Origin: CAZLHO01 sp964559455
GTDB taxonomy: Bacteria > Krumholzibacteriota > Krumholzibacteriia > LZORAL124-64-63
Direction of reading: 5' to 3'
DNA length: 64,000 nt
Assembly (NCBI GenBank): GCA_964559455.1
Contig: CAZLHO010000006.1
Coordinates: 24,023 to 88,022, forward strand
Positions 49,705 to 59,111 of the stretch are shown one piece after another. The stretch's first letter is position 1; each line of letters begins with the position of its first letter. The notes beneath the pieces are model-generated. The model had not been told where the DNA came from. It made no database searches and saw only the letters and a program-made list of their open reading frames with translations. Made by a program: the position numbers and the translations under genes.

Positions 49705-52377
49705 ATGCGGATCTTCCCTCGTTCACGCCCCCGAGTCCTTCTGACCCTCTGCGGGGCCCTGATGTCCTGCGTCTTCGCCGTCGGCGCCCGGGCCGCCGTC
49801 GTCGCCACGGCCGATATCGTGAAGGCCGTGCGCATGGACGCCCCGGTGCGCGTCGACGGCCGGCTGGACGAACCGTCCTGGCGCGGGCCGTCCGCCGCGC
49901 CTTTCATCCAGAACGAGCCGGACAACGGCGCGGCCCCGAGGCTGCGCACCGACTGGTGGATCGGCTACGACGACGAGAACCTCTATGCGGCCTTCCGGAT
50001 GCACGACGCCGCGCCCGACTCCATCGTCGCCCGCCTGGGACGGCGCGACAGCGACACGCGGTCGGACTACGTGCGCATCGACCTCGACACCTTCAACGAC
50101 GACCGCAGCGGCTTCGCCTTCTCGGTCAACGCCGCCGGCTCGATCTACGACGCTGTCTTCTTCAACGCCGGCGAGGACGACGCCTCCTGGGACGGCGTCT
50201 GGGACTGCGCCACGCGGGTGGACGAACGGGGCTGGACCGCCGAGATGCGCATCCCCTTCTCGCAGTTGCGCTTTCCCGAGGGTGCGGAGCAGCGCTGGGG
50301 CGTGAACGTGACCCGCTACGTGCAGCGCTACGAGGGTCGCGACGATCTCTGCCTGCGCCCGCGCGACGACAGCTCCTTCCCCAGCCGCTACCCCGACCTG
50401 GTGGGAATCACGGGCGTGCGGCCGGGCAAGGCGATCGAGGCGCTGGTCTACGCCACGGGGCGGGCGTCGTTCCTCGAGACAGCTCCGGGAGATCCCTTCG
50501 ACGACGGCTCCGAATACGATGCGGACGCCGGCCTGGACCTGAAGTGGAACCTGTCCAGCGACCTGACGCTGAACGCCGCGCTGAACCCGGACTTCGGCCA
50601 GGTGGAGGTCGATCCGGCCGTGGTGAACCTGAGCGACGCCGAGACCTTCTTCGAGGAGCGCCGGCCCTTCTTCGTCGAGGGCGGCGGCATCTTCCGCTAC
50701 GGCCGCGACGGCACCAGCAGCAACTGGAACTTCGACTGGTCGGACCCCCGGCTCTTCTACAGTCGGCGCATCGGCCGGTCGCCGAGCCTGCCGCTGGAAG
50801 AGCACGACTACGCCGACAGGCCGGGCTTCACGACCATCCTGGGCGCGGCCAAGCTGACCGGGCATGCGGGCGACACCTCGCTGGGCGTGCTCCACGCCGT
50901 GACGGCCGAGGAAAGCGCCGCTCTCTGGCTGGGCGGAGAGACCCGCGACCAGATCGTCGAGCCCCTGACCAACTATACCGCCGCCCGGCTGCGCCGCGAC
51001 TTGGACAGCGGCGCGATCGGCCTGATGGCCACCAGCGTGCAGCGCGAACGGCCCACAGGCCTGTCGCGCGCCCTGCTGCCGCAGCGGGCCTACTCGGCGG
51101 GCCTGGACGGCTGGACCTTCCTGGGGGAGGACCGCGGCTGGGCGGTGCGAGGCTACCTGGCGGGCAGCCGGATCAGCGGCGACGCGGCGGCCATCGACCG
51201 CGTGCAGCGCAGCTCCCGCCACTACATGGACCGCCCCGACATGGACTACCTGGACTACGACCCCGACCGCACCAGCCTGGACGGCTGGGCCGGGCGCGCG
51301 GTGCTGAACAAGGAGCGGGGCAGCTTGACCTTCAACGCCTCGCTGGGAGCCGTCTCGCCGGGCTTCGACGTGGCCGAGGTGGGCTTCCTGAACTGGTCCG
51401 ACCTGGTGAACCGCAGCGTCGCCGTCGGCCACCGCTGGCTCGAGCCGCGCGGGGTCTTGCGCAACCTTTCGCTGACCTACACCCACTTCCAGAACTGGGA
51501 TTTCGACGGCCGACCCATCGAGAACGGCTCGGGCGTCTTCGGCAACGCCACCTTCAGCAACTACTGGACCTTCCAGGGGCAGTGGATGTACATGCCGGAC
51601 CGCTATTCTCCCCGGGTCACCCGCGGCGGCCCTCTGATGCGCCTGCCCAAGGTCTGGACCAGCTTCCTCACCCTGGTCTCGGACCAGCGCAGGCCGCTGG
51701 CCGTCGGCGCCTGGCTGTCGCGCTGGAGCTGCGTCGACGACAGCGAGAGCACGAGCGGCGGCATCGAGTTCGTGGTGCGGCCCGGCCCGTCGCTGCGCCT
51801 GTCGATCGAGCCGCAGATCGTGTGGCACAAGGAGGTCGTGCAGTGGGTGGGCGCCTTCGCCGATCCCGCGGCCACGCAGACCTTCGGCGGCCGCTACGTC
51901 TTCAGCGACATGGAGTACCGCGAGTTCAGCCTGCCGTTGCGCGTGGACTGGACCTTCACGCCGCGGCTGACGCTGCAGGGGTACGTGCAGCCGCTATTCG
52001 CCTCGGCGGACTACCGGCAGTTCAAGGAATTCGAGAAGCCCGGCACCTACGACTTCACGGTCTACGGCCGCGAGGGCGGCTCGACGATCGCCTATGACGA
52101 GTCCGCACGCTCCATCGTCGTCGATCCCGACGGCGCCGGCGCGGCGGAACCCTTCGCCTTCAACGACCCCGATTTCAACTTCAAGTCGCTGAAGGTGAAC
52201 ATGGTCCTGCGCTGGGAGTACCACGCGGGTTCGACCTTCTACCTGGTCTGGACGCAGGATCGGATGAACCTGGACGACCCCGGCGATTTCCGGTTGGGCC
52301 GCGACACGCGCTCGCTCCTGGACGCCCCCGGCGACGACATCGTGATGATCAAACTGACCCGCTGGCTGGATTTTTAG
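49705..52377 (+). CDS. DUF5916 / CBM9-like outer-membrane protein, copy 1
   Basis: 890 residues with signal peptide. The N-terminal CBM9-like beta-sandwich (about 45-235) includes MDAPVRVDGRLDEPSWRG, YDDENLYAAFRMHD and RGWTAEMRIPFSQLRFP. The DUF5916 barrel follows, beginning LNAALNPDFGQVEVDPAV and NLSDAETFFEERRPFFVEG, with long strands to the end (VMIKLTRWLDF, aromatic terminus). These proteins occur widely in FCB and Gemmatimonadota-type genomes; role probably uptake or binding of polymers at the outer membrane. Tandem with a paralogue downstream. Confidence 0.88.
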   Translation: MRIFPRSRPRVLLTLCGALMSCVFAVGARAAVVATADIVKAVRMDAPVRVDGRLDEPSWRGPSAAPFIQNEPDNGAAPRLRTDWWIGYDDENLYAAFRMHDAAPDSIVARLGRRDSDTRSDYVRIDLDTFNDDRSGFAFSVNAAGSIYDAVFFNAGEDDASWDGVWDCATRVDERGWTAEMRIPFSQLRFPEGAEQRWGVNVTRYVQRYEGRDDLCLRPRDDSSFPSRYPDLVGITGVRPGKAIEALVYATGRASFLETAPGDPFDDGSEYDADAGLDLKWNLSSDLTLNAALNPDFGQVEVDPAVVNLSDAETFFEERRPFFVEGGGIFRYGRDGTSSNWNFDWSDPRLFYSRRIGRSPSLPLEEHDYADRPGFTTILGAAKLTGHAGDTSLGVLHAVTAEESAALWLGGETRDQIVEPLTNYTAARLRRDLDSGAIGLMATSVQRERPTGLSRALLPQRAYSAGLDGWTFLGEDRGWAVRGYLAGSRISGDAAAIDRVQRSSRHYMDRPDMDYLDYDPDRTSLDGWAGRAVLNKERGSLTFNASLGAVSPGFDVAEVGFLNWSDLVNRSVAVGHRWLEPRGVLRNLSLTYTHFQNWDFDGRPIENGSGVFGNATFSNYWTFQGQWMYMPDRYSPRVTRGGPLMRLPKVWTSFLTLVSDQRRPLAVGAWLSRWSCVDDSESTSGGIEFVVRPGPSLRLSIEPQIVWHKEVVQWVGAFADPAATQTFGGRYVFSDMEYREFSLPLRVDWTFTPRLTLQGYVQPLFASADYRQFKEFEKPGTYDFTVYGREGGSTIAYDESARSIVVDPDGAGAAEPFAFNDPDFNFKSLKVNMVLRWEYHAGSTFYLVWTQDRMNLDDPGDFRLGRDTRSLLDAPGDDIVMIKLTRWLDF

Positions 52378-52482
52378 ATGAGGGGTTCAACCAAATCGCG
52401 CCGACGGATGTCTCATGGTATGTGGAGCCACCTGCATTTGCCTGCCTCGGTGGTCGTCCCTACCCGCGAAAGAGAGAGAACG

Positions 52483-55209
52483 ATGAATCCGACCGCAACG
52501 CGCCGACACTCGCGTGGACGCCGCGGCTTCCCTCGGCACGTCACGGCCGCGGCGCTTTTGGTGCTGCTGATCGCGGCCGCATCTTCGGCCGTCGCCCTCG
52601 AGATCTACACCGAGTCGCCGAAGGCCCCCGGCCTGAAGCTGGCCAGCCAGATCGTCGCCTACCGCATCGACGGCGGCGTCGTCGTGGACGGCAAGCTGGA
52701 CGAGCGCGTCTGGAGCAATCCCACCGCCGCCCCGCTGATCCAGCGCGATCCCGACTGCGGCGCTCCTCCGACGCAGCGCACCGACTGGTGGGTTGCCTAC
52801 GACGACGAGGCCATCTACGTCGCGGCCCGCTGCCACGACACGGCGCCGGATTCCATCCTGGCGAACCTGGCGCGACGCGACAACTGGGTGCCCTCGGACC
52901 GGGTCTACGTGAACCTGGACACCTTCAACGACGACCGGAACGCCTACTCCTTCAACGTCAGCGCCGCGGGCGCGATCGGCGACGCCCGCCTCTACAACGA
53001 CGGCTGGGACGACAGCACCTGGGACGGGGTCTGGGAGAGCGCCACGCATATCGACGACGGCGGCTGGAACGTCGAGATCAAGATCCCCTTCTCGCAGCTC
53101 AGCTTCCCGAAGGCGCAGGAGCAGGTCTGGGGCATCAACTTCAGCCGGCGCATGGGCCGCAGCAACGAGCGGTCCGACGTCTTCTACATGCCTCGCGAGG
53201 AGTCGGGCTACACCGGTCGCTTCCCCGACCTGGTGGGCATCCAGGGGGTCTGCCCCGGCAACAACGTCGAGGTCATGCCCTACGCGGTGACCAAGGTCGA
53301 GCGCCTGGAGATCGACGGCGACAACCCCTTCACCGACGGCAGCGAGCAGGACATCGACGGCGGTCTGGACCTGAAGTGGTGCCCGTCGAGCACGCTGACC
53401 CTGAACGCCACCTTCAACCCCGACTTCGGCCAGGTCGAGGTCGATCCGGCCGTGGTGAACCTGAGCGACGCCGAGACCTACTTCGACGAACGCCGGCCCT
53501 TCTTCGTGCAGGACTACAACATCTACCGCTTCGGCCGCGAGGGCACGAGCAGCAGCTGGGGGCTCAACTGGAGCGAGCCGACTCCCTTCTACAGCCGGCG
53601 CATCGGCCGCAACCCGCAGCTCTGGCCGTCCGCCGACTGGAGCGATCGGCCCGACGGCACGACGATCCTGGGCGCGGGCAAGCTCAGCGGACGCTTCGGC
53701 CCCTGGCAGGTCGGCCTGCTCAACGCGACCACCGCCGAGGAGAAGGCCACGTTGGACATCGGCGGCGTGCGCAGCGAGGAGACCGTCGAGCCGTTGACCA
53801 ATTACACCGTGGCCCGCATGAAGCGCGATTTCGACGGCAAGGCCGGCCTCGGCTTCATGGCCACCGGCGTCCAGCGCGACCTGAGCTCCGACCTGGCCCG
53901 TGATCGGCTGACCAGCAGCGCTTACAGCCTGGGCGTCGACGGCTGGACCTTCCTGGACGACGACGAGGGCTGGGCCATGAAGGGCTACTTCAGCGGGAGT
54001 TCCATCAAGGGCAGCGCGGCGGCGATCGATCGCGTGCAGAACTCCTACCGCCACTACATGGCGCGCATGGACGCCGGCCACATCGACTACGACCCCAACC
54101 GCACCGGCCTCTCCGGATACGCAGGTCGCGTGATGGTCAACAAGCAGAAGGGCAACATCCGGCTGAACACGGCCTTCGGCGCCGTGTCGCCCGGATACGA
54201 GATCAGCGACCTGGGCTGGATGTACCGGGCCGACAAGCTGAACTTCCACGCCGCGCCCGGCTACCGCTGGCTCGAGCCCAAGGGCATCATGCGCAGCGCC
54301 TGGATCGATGTCGCCGGCTACAGCAGCTGGGACTTCGACGGCACGCCCGATCAGCGCGGCTTCTATTCGTCGTGGGGCATGACCATGATGAACTACATGG
54401 GGGTCTGGGGCACCTACTCCTACACGCCGGACTACACGAGCGTGGCGGCGTTGCGCGGCGGTCCGAACGTGCGGCTGCCCGAGTCGCGCAGCGGCACGCT
54501 GCACTTCGACACCAACGGCCGCAAACCCCTGTACCTGCACACCTGGGGCTCGTTCTGGGACACCCACGGCAACGGCCACGGCGCCGGCGGCGGGCTCGAG
54601 GTCGTCTACAAGCCCAGCAGCGCCCTGCGCATCAGCACCGGCCCCGAGTACACCTGGAACCAGGAGCAGCTGCAGTGGGTCGGCAGCGTCGGGGATCCCC
54701 TGATGGAGGCCACCGGCGGCCGGCGCTACATCTTCAGCGAGATGGACTACCGCGAGTTCGCCCTGACCACCCGCGTGGACTGGACCTTCTCGCCCAAGCT
54801 CTCGCTGCAGACCTACATGCAGCCGCTGTTCGTGTCGGGCGACTACGACCAGTTCAAGGAGTTCCAGCGCCCCAGCAGCTCCGACTGGAGCTACCTGGGC
54901 CGGGACAACGGCTCGACCGTGGCCTACGACGCGGGGTCCGACGAGTACGAGGTCGATCCCGACGGCGACGGCCCGGCCGAGGCCTTCACGATCTCGAACC
55001 CGGACTTCAGCTACCGCTCGCTGAAGGTGAACATGATCCTGCGCTGGGAATACGACCCCGGCTCGACCCTCTACTTCGTCTGGACCCAGGATCGCGTGAA
55101 CTTCGACGATCCGGGCGACTTCAGCCTGGGCGCCGGCACCCGCGCGCTCCTGGACGCCCCCGGCGACGACATCTTCATGGTGAAGGCGACGCGCTGGCTG
55201 AACTTCTGA
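52483..55209 (+). CDS. DUF5916 / CBM9-like outer-membrane protein, copy 2
   Basis: 908 residues from ATG 52483 (AGAGAGAG upstream); the longer reading from 52378 has no RBS. Same architecture as copy 1: VVDGKLDERVWSN, YDDEAIYVAARCHD, NVEIKIPFSQLSFP, LNATFNPDFGQVEVDPAV, NLSDAETYFDERRPFFVQ, and aromatic end ATRWLNF. The two copies align along their whole length with moderate divergence, so the duplication is old. Probably co-transcribed, 105 bases apart, and ended by the terminator at 55254. Confidence 0.88.
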   Translation: MNPTATRRHSRGRRGFPRHVTAAALLVLLIAAASSAVALEIYTESPKAPGLKLASQIVAYRIDGGVVVDGKLDERVWSNPTAAPLIQRDPDCGAPPTQRTDWWVAYDDEAIYVAARCHDTAPDSILANLARRDNWVPSDRVYVNLDTFNDDRNAYSFNVSAAGAIGDARLYNDGWDDSTWDGVWESATHIDDGGWNVEIKIPFSQLSFPKAQEQVWGINFSRRMGRSNERSDVFYMPREESGYTGRFPDLVGIQGVCPGNNVEVMPYAVTKVERLEIDGDNPFTDGSEQDIDGGLDLKWCPSSTLTLNATFNPDFGQVEVDPAVVNLSDAETYFDERRPFFVQDYNIYRFGREGTSSSWGLNWSEPTPFYSRRIGRNPQLWPSADWSDRPDGTTILGAGKLSGRFGPWQVGLLNATTAEEKATLDIGGVRSEETVEPLTNYTVARMKRDFDGKAGLGFMATGVQRDLSSDLARDRLTSSAYSLGVDGWTFLDDDEGWAMKGYFSGSSIKGSAAAIDRVQNSYRHYMARMDAGHIDYDPNRTGLSGYAGRVMVNKQKGNIRLNTAFGAVSPGYEISDLGWMYRADKLNFHAAPGYRWLEPKGIMRSAWIDVAGYSSWDFDGTPDQRGFYSSWGMTMMNYMGVWGTYSYTPDYTSVAALRGGPNVRLPESRSGTLHFDTNGRKPLYLHTWGSFWDTHGNGHGAGGGLEVVYKPSSALRISTGPEYTWNQEQLQWVGSVGDPLMEATGGRRYIFSEMDYREFALTTRVDWTFSPKLSLQTYMQPLFVSGDYDQFKEFQRPSSSDWSYLGRDNGSTVAYDAGSDEYEVDPDGDGPAEAFTISNPDFSYRSLKVNMILRWEYDPGSTLYFVWTQDRVNFDDPGDFSLGAGTRALLDAPGDDIFMVKATRWLNF

Positions 55210-55253
55210 CCCGCACCCCGAGGGCCGGCGCCGGATGCGGCCGGCGTCGCCAA

Positions 55254-55287
55254 GGGCCCCGACCGTGATGCGGCATGGTCGGGGCCC
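55254..55287 (+). terminator. Intrinsic terminator after the DUF5916 pair
   Basis: 11-bp stem (55254-55264 with 55277-55287) with 12-base loop, followed by GTCTTCGTC. Confidence 0.6.
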
Positions 55288-55373
55288 GTCTTCGTCCGCG
55301 GACGAATCCTCGTGGCCGATCCTGCGTACCAATCCGGTCCCGTGACCGATCCCGCCCGACCCGGAGGATGATC

Positions 55374-56177
55374 ATGGCCCGCATGCCCGCGCACGTCCTC
55401 GCGCTGCTCCTGCTGCTGCCGATCGCCGCCATCGCCGCCGACCCGCCGACCCTGACCGAAGAGCACCTGCGGTTCCGGCAGCAATCGGCCGCGCGGGACG
55501 AGGCGCGGCTGCGGGGCTTCCTGGCCGCCAACGAAGGCGAACTGGCGACGACGGCCGGCGAGGTGCTGGCCCGGCATCACGCGGCGACCGGCGGGTTGGA
55601 GGCCTGGCGCGCCGTCGAATCGCTGAAGATGACCTTCCGGGGCGGAGCGGGATCGTCGGAGCTGGTCCTGGAGCGCTGCTATCGGCGTCCGGACCTCTAC
55701 CGGCAGGAGGTCGTCGGCTCGCCCGGCGCCTCGGTCAGCGACGGAGAGCGGGTGTGGCGGCAGGGGCCGGACGGCTCCTGGAGCGAGGCGCCGTCCAACG
55801 GCTACCGCTGGTTCGGCGGCCTGGATGTCCTGGCCCTGGATCCCGACGATCCCGGCGTGAGCTACGAGCTGGCGGGCGTCGAGATGGTCAACCGGGAGCC
55901 CTGCTATCACGTGGCGCAGGTCTGGGACGACGACGAGCGGCACGAGCTCTACTTCTCGATCGCCTCCGGCCGTCTGGTCGAGCGCCTGACCGACTACCTG
56001 AGCGGGCCGAGCTGGTTCTCGTACTGGGACTACCGCGAGGTCGACGGCGGCCTGTGGCTGCCGCACGTGCGGATCCGTTCGGTGGGCGACCTGGGCCCGC
56101 CCCACGGCGTCGTGCTGGAGTCGGTGGAGGTGGATCCCGAGCTGCCGGACGCGTTTTTCGGCCCCGCAGCCGACTAG
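55374..56177 (+). CDS. Secreted LolA/outer-membrane-lipoprotein-sorting-like protein
   Basis: 267 residues from ATG 55374, seven bases after GGAGG. Signal peptide LLLLLPIAAIAA. Seen: LARHHAATGGLEAWRAVESLKMTF, RRPDLYRQEVV, DGERVWRQGPDGSW, GVEMVNREPCYHVAQVW, and DYREVDGGLWLPHVRI. This is the pattern of LolA-fold proteins common in these phyla. Convergent with aroC, seven bases apart. Function unknown. Confidence 0.75.
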   Translation: MARMPAHVLALLLLLPIAAIAADPPTLTEEHLRFRQQSAARDEARLRGFLAANEGELATTAGEVLARHHAATGGLEAWRAVESLKMTFRGGAGSSELVLERCYRRPDLYRQEVVGSPGASVSDGERVWRQGPDGSWSEAPSNGYRWFGGLDVLALDPDDPGVSYELAGVEMVNREPCYHVAQVWDDDERHELYFSIASGRLVERLTDYLSGPSWFSYWDYREVDGGLWLPHVRIRSVGDLGPPHGVVLESVEVDPELPDAFFGPAAD

Positions 56178-56184
56178 GGGTGGC

Positions 56185-57264
56185 TCATCCTCGCGCCCTC
56201 TGGCGCAGGGCGAGGTCGGCCAGGACCAGCGCCGCCATGCTCTCGACGATGGGCACGGCGCGCGGCACCACGCAGGGGTCGTGGCGGCCCTTGGCCTCGA
56301 GCACGACCTCGCGGCCCTCGTAGTCCACCGTCGCCTGCGGGCGGCCGATGGTCGCCGGGGGCTTGAAGGCGACCCGGAAGACGATGGGCTCGCCGTTGCT
56401 GATGCCCCCCTGGACGCCGCCGCTGCGGTTGGTCGCCGCGCCGATGCCGCCGTCCCGGCCGACGAAGGGGTCGTTGTGCGCCGAGCCGGCCATGCGCGCT
56501 CCGGCGAAGCCCGAGCCGATCTCGAAGCCCTTGACGGCCGGCAGGGACATCATGGCCTGGGCCAGCCTGGCCTCGAGCTTGTCGAAGACGGGTTCGCCCC
56601 AGCCGGCGGGAACGCCCCGACAGACGCAGCGCACCACGCCGCCGACGGAATCGTCGGCCGCGCGCGCCTCCTCCACGGCGGCGATCATCGCCCCGGCCGC
56701 GGCGGGGTCGGGGCAGCGGACGGCGGTGGCGTCGACCGCCTCGCGGGTCACCGCCGCGACGTCCACGGCGCCGCAGTCCACGGCGCCGACCGACTCGACC
56801 CAGGCCACGATCTCCACGCCGTAGGCGTCGCGCAGGAAGATCTCGGCGACGGCGCCGGCGGCCACGCGGCCGATCGTCTCGCGGGCGCTGGCCCGACCGC
56901 CGCCGCTGGCGGCGCCCACGCCGTACTTGGCGCGGTAGGTGAAGTCGGCGTGCGAGGGGCGGGGGACGTCGCGCAGGGCGGCGTAGTCGCCGGGGCGGGC
57001 GTCGCGGTTGGCCACGAGCATGGCGATGGGCGTGCCCAGGGTCCGTCCGCCTTCGACGCCGGACAGGATCGTGACCCGGTCCGCCTCGTCGCGGGCCGTG
57101 GTCAGGGCGCTCTGGCCGGGCCGTCGGCGGTCGAGCTGGCGCTGGACGTCGTCCTCCGCCAGCGCGATCCCGGGGGGCGTCCCGTCCAGCACGACGCCCA
57201 CGCCGCCGCCGTGGGACTCGCCGAAAGTCGTCAACCTGAGGATGGTTCCGAATCCGCTGGACAT
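56185..57264 (-). CDS. aroC: Chorismate synthase
   Basis: 359 residues from ATG 57264 with GGAGG upstream. Final shikimate-pathway step, FMN-dependent. Seen: TFGESHGGGVGVVLDG, RRRPGQSALTTARDEADRV, RPSHADFTYRAKYG, GGGRASARETIGRVAAG, GSAHNDPF and NRSGGVQGGISNGEPI. Divergent from the trp operon, to which it supplies chorismate. Confidence 0.97.
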   Translation of the reverse strand: MSSGFGTILRLTTFGESHGGGVGVVLDGTPPGIALAEDDVQRQLDRRRPGQSALTTARDEADRVTILSGVEGGRTLGTPIAMLVANRDARPGDYAALRDVPRPSHADFTYRAKYGVGAASGGGRASARETIGRVAAGAVAEIFLRDAYGVEIVAWVESVGAVDCGAVDVAAVTREAVDATAVRCPDPAAAGAMIAAVEEARAADDSVGGVVRCVCRGVPAGWGEPVFDKLEARLAQAMMSLPAVKGFEIGSGFAGARMAGSAHNDPFVGRDGGIGAATNRSGGVQGGISNGEPIVFRVAFKPPATIGRPQATVDYEGREVVLEAKGRHDPCVVPRAVPIVESMAALVLADLALRQRARG

Positions 57265-57304
57265 GCCGGCCTCCTGCTATTTTCCGGCTTTTACGGGCCG
57301 GCTA

Positions 57305-57334
57305 TTGACGCATATGTGAATACTAGTATATACT
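57305..57334 (+). promoter_or_regulatory. trp operon promoter
   Basis: TTGACG (57305-57310), 18-base spacer, TATACT (57329-57334) in an A/T-rich patch. The 10-base palindrome ATACTAGTAT (57320-57329) abuts the -10 and contains CTAG, as TrpR operators do; an operator role is only a guess. Confidence 0.65.
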
Positions 57335-57415
57335 GATTCGACGCTTCCGAACGCTTCGACCTGCGCGCCGCGCCGGAAAAAGCGCCTTCGACGACAGTCG
57401 CCGAAAGAGTCGCAA

Positions 57416-57535
57416 GTGATCCGCGAGTCCCACACCATCCGCACCCGGACGACGACGCAGGCTCGTCGTTGGTGGCGATGGTATGCCTACCGTCTGCGGA
57501 TGGTCGGTACTGGGCGGATCCCTGACTCCGGATAG
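57416..57535 (+). CDS. trpL: trp leader peptide
   Basis: 39 codons from GTG 57416 to TAG 57535. Codons 19-22 read Trp-Trp-Arg-Trp (57470-57481), three Trp in four codons in a short unconserved peptide. It lies 27 bases before the attenuator stem, in the same frame register as expected for ribosome stalling. The RBS is weak (GAAAGAG). Functions in cis by pausing at Trp codons when charged tRNA-Trp is scarce. Confidence 0.75.
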   Translation: MIRESHTIRTRTTTQARRWWRWYAYRLRMVGTGRIPDSG

Positions 57536-57592
57536 AATTCCGAGCAGCCTCGACGCCCCGACCCACCATCCGAACGATGGTGGGATTTTTTT
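57487..57592 (+). promoter_or_regulatory. trp transcription attenuator
   Basis: Terminator: 9-bp stem CCCACCATC/GATGGTGGG (57562-57570 with 57576-57584) and a run of seven T (57586-57592). Antiterminator: GGATGGT (57498-57504) can pair with ACCATCC (57565-57571). A protector hairpin TACCG/CGGTA (about 57487-57509) would hide GGATGGT when the leader is translated through. All three alternative structures of classic attenuation are present. Confidence 0.8.
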
Positions 57593-57623
57593 GTATCCGC
57601 ACCCGTCTTGCAAGGAGCTTTCG

Positions 57624-59111
57624 ATGCTCACGCCGACACTGACCGAATACCAGGAGCTGGCCGCCAGGGGCAAGCGCGCGCCGTTGCGCCGCAAGATCCC
57701 GGCGGACCTCGAGACCCCGGTCTCGGCCTTCCTGAAGCTCCGGCCCCTCGGGGCGGTCTTCCTGCTCGAGAGCGTCGAGCGCGGCATCCAGGTGGGACGC
57801 CACTCGTTCATCGGCATCGACCCGAAAGCGGTGGTCACGCTGGCGGACGACCGGGTCACGGTCGAAAAGGACGGCGCCGCGACGGTCGAGCCCGTGAACG
57901 TCGCCGACCCCTTCGCTCCGGTGAAGGCGGCGCTGGCCGCGGGCGGCGAGTTCGAGGCCGACGATCTGCCCGGCCCCTTCGCCGGGGCGGTGGGCTTCCT
58001 GGGCTACGACATCGTGCGCTATTTCGAGAAGGTGCCCACCCCCGGCCGGGACGAGTTCGGCCTGCCGGACTACCGGTTCCTCTTCCCCCGCACCCTGGCG
58101 GTCATCGACCACGTGAAGAGCGAGATCGAGATCCTTACCCTGCCCGCGGACGGGCCGGCCGAGGTCGCATACGCGGCCGCCCGCGAGGAGATCGAATCGC
58201 TGCTGGCGGCCTTGGACAGGCCGCTGCCGCGTGGGACCGCCGGGTGCGGGGCCGCAAGCTCCGCGCCGCCGACGTCGAACATGACCGAGGCCGAGTTCGC
58301 GGCCGGCGTGGGGCGGGCCAAGGAGCACATCCTGGCCGGCGACGCCTTCCAGATCGTGCTCTCGCAACGGCTCAGCGGCACCACCGAGGCGCCCCCCTTC
58401 GAGATCTACCGGGCGCTGCGCATTCTCAACCCGTCGCCCTACCTCTTCTACATCGACTTCGGCGATTTCCAGACCATCGGCTCGTCGCCCGAGCTGCTGG
58501 TGCGGCTCACCGGCCGCGAGGTGGACCTGAGCCCGATCGCCGGCACGCGGCCGCGCGGCGAGACCCCGGCCGCCGACCTCGAACTGGAGCGGGAGCTGCT
58601 GGCCGACGAGAAGGAGCGCGCCGAGCACGTCATGCTGGTGGACCTGGGCCGCAACGACCTGGGCCGGGTCTGCGAGACGGGCAGCGTCGCGCCCGAGTCG
58701 CTGCTGCGCATCGAGAAGTACTCGCACGTGATGCACATCGTCTCGCGGCTGAAGGGCCGGCTGCGGCCGGAGCTGGACATGTTCGACCTGCTGCGGGCCG
58801 TCTTCCCGGCGGGCACGGTGTCGGGGGCGCCGAAGATCCGCGCCATGGAGATCATCAGCGACCTAGAGGACGACCGGCGGGGCCCCTACGCCGGGGCCGT
58901 CGGCTACTTCGGCCGGCAGGGCGACATGGACCTCTGCATCACGATCCGCACCCTGATCATGAAGGGGTCGCGCTACTTCGCCCAGGCCGGCGCCGGCATC
59001 GTCGCCGACAGCGACCCTGCCTTCGAGCACCGCGAGACCCTGGACAAGATCCTGGCCCTGACCCGGGCCATCACCATCGCCGAGGAGGGGGGCCGGTCAT
59101 GCACCTCCTGA
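57624..59111 (+). CDS. trpE: Anthranilate synthase component I
   Basis: 495 residues from ATG 57624 after AAGGAG. Converts chorismate to anthranilate with ammonia from TrpG. Seen: LLES (in VFLLESVERG), the Trp feedback-binding motif; GAVGFLGYDIVRYFE; SPELLVRLTGREV; IAGTRPRGETPAADLELE; HVMLVDLGRNDLG; FPAGTVSGAPKIRAMEII. First structural gene of the trp operon; 3' end overlaps trpG by 13 bases. Confidence 0.98.
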   Translation: MLTPTLTEYQELAARGKRAPLRRKIPADLETPVSAFLKLRPLGAVFLLESVERGIQVGRHSFIGIDPKAVVTLADDRVTVEKDGAATVEPVNVADPFAPVKAALAAGGEFEADDLPGPFAGAVGFLGYDIVRYFEKVPTPGRDEFGLPDYRFLFPRTLAVIDHVKSEIEILTLPADGPAEVAYAAAREEIESLLAALDRPLPRGTAGCGAASSAPPTSNMTEAEFAAGVGRAKEHILAGDAFQIVLSQRLSGTTEAPPFEIYRALRILNPSPYLFYIDFGDFQTIGSSPELLVRLTGREVDLSPIAGTRPRGETPAADLELERELLADEKERAEHVMLVDLGRNDLGRVCETGSVAPESLLRIEKYSHVMHIVSRLKGRLRPELDMFDLLRAVFPAGTVSGAPKIRAMEIISDLEDDRRGPYAGAVGYFGRQGDMDLCITIRTLIMKGSRYFAQAGAGIVADSDPAFEHRETLDKILALTRAITIAEEGGRSCTS

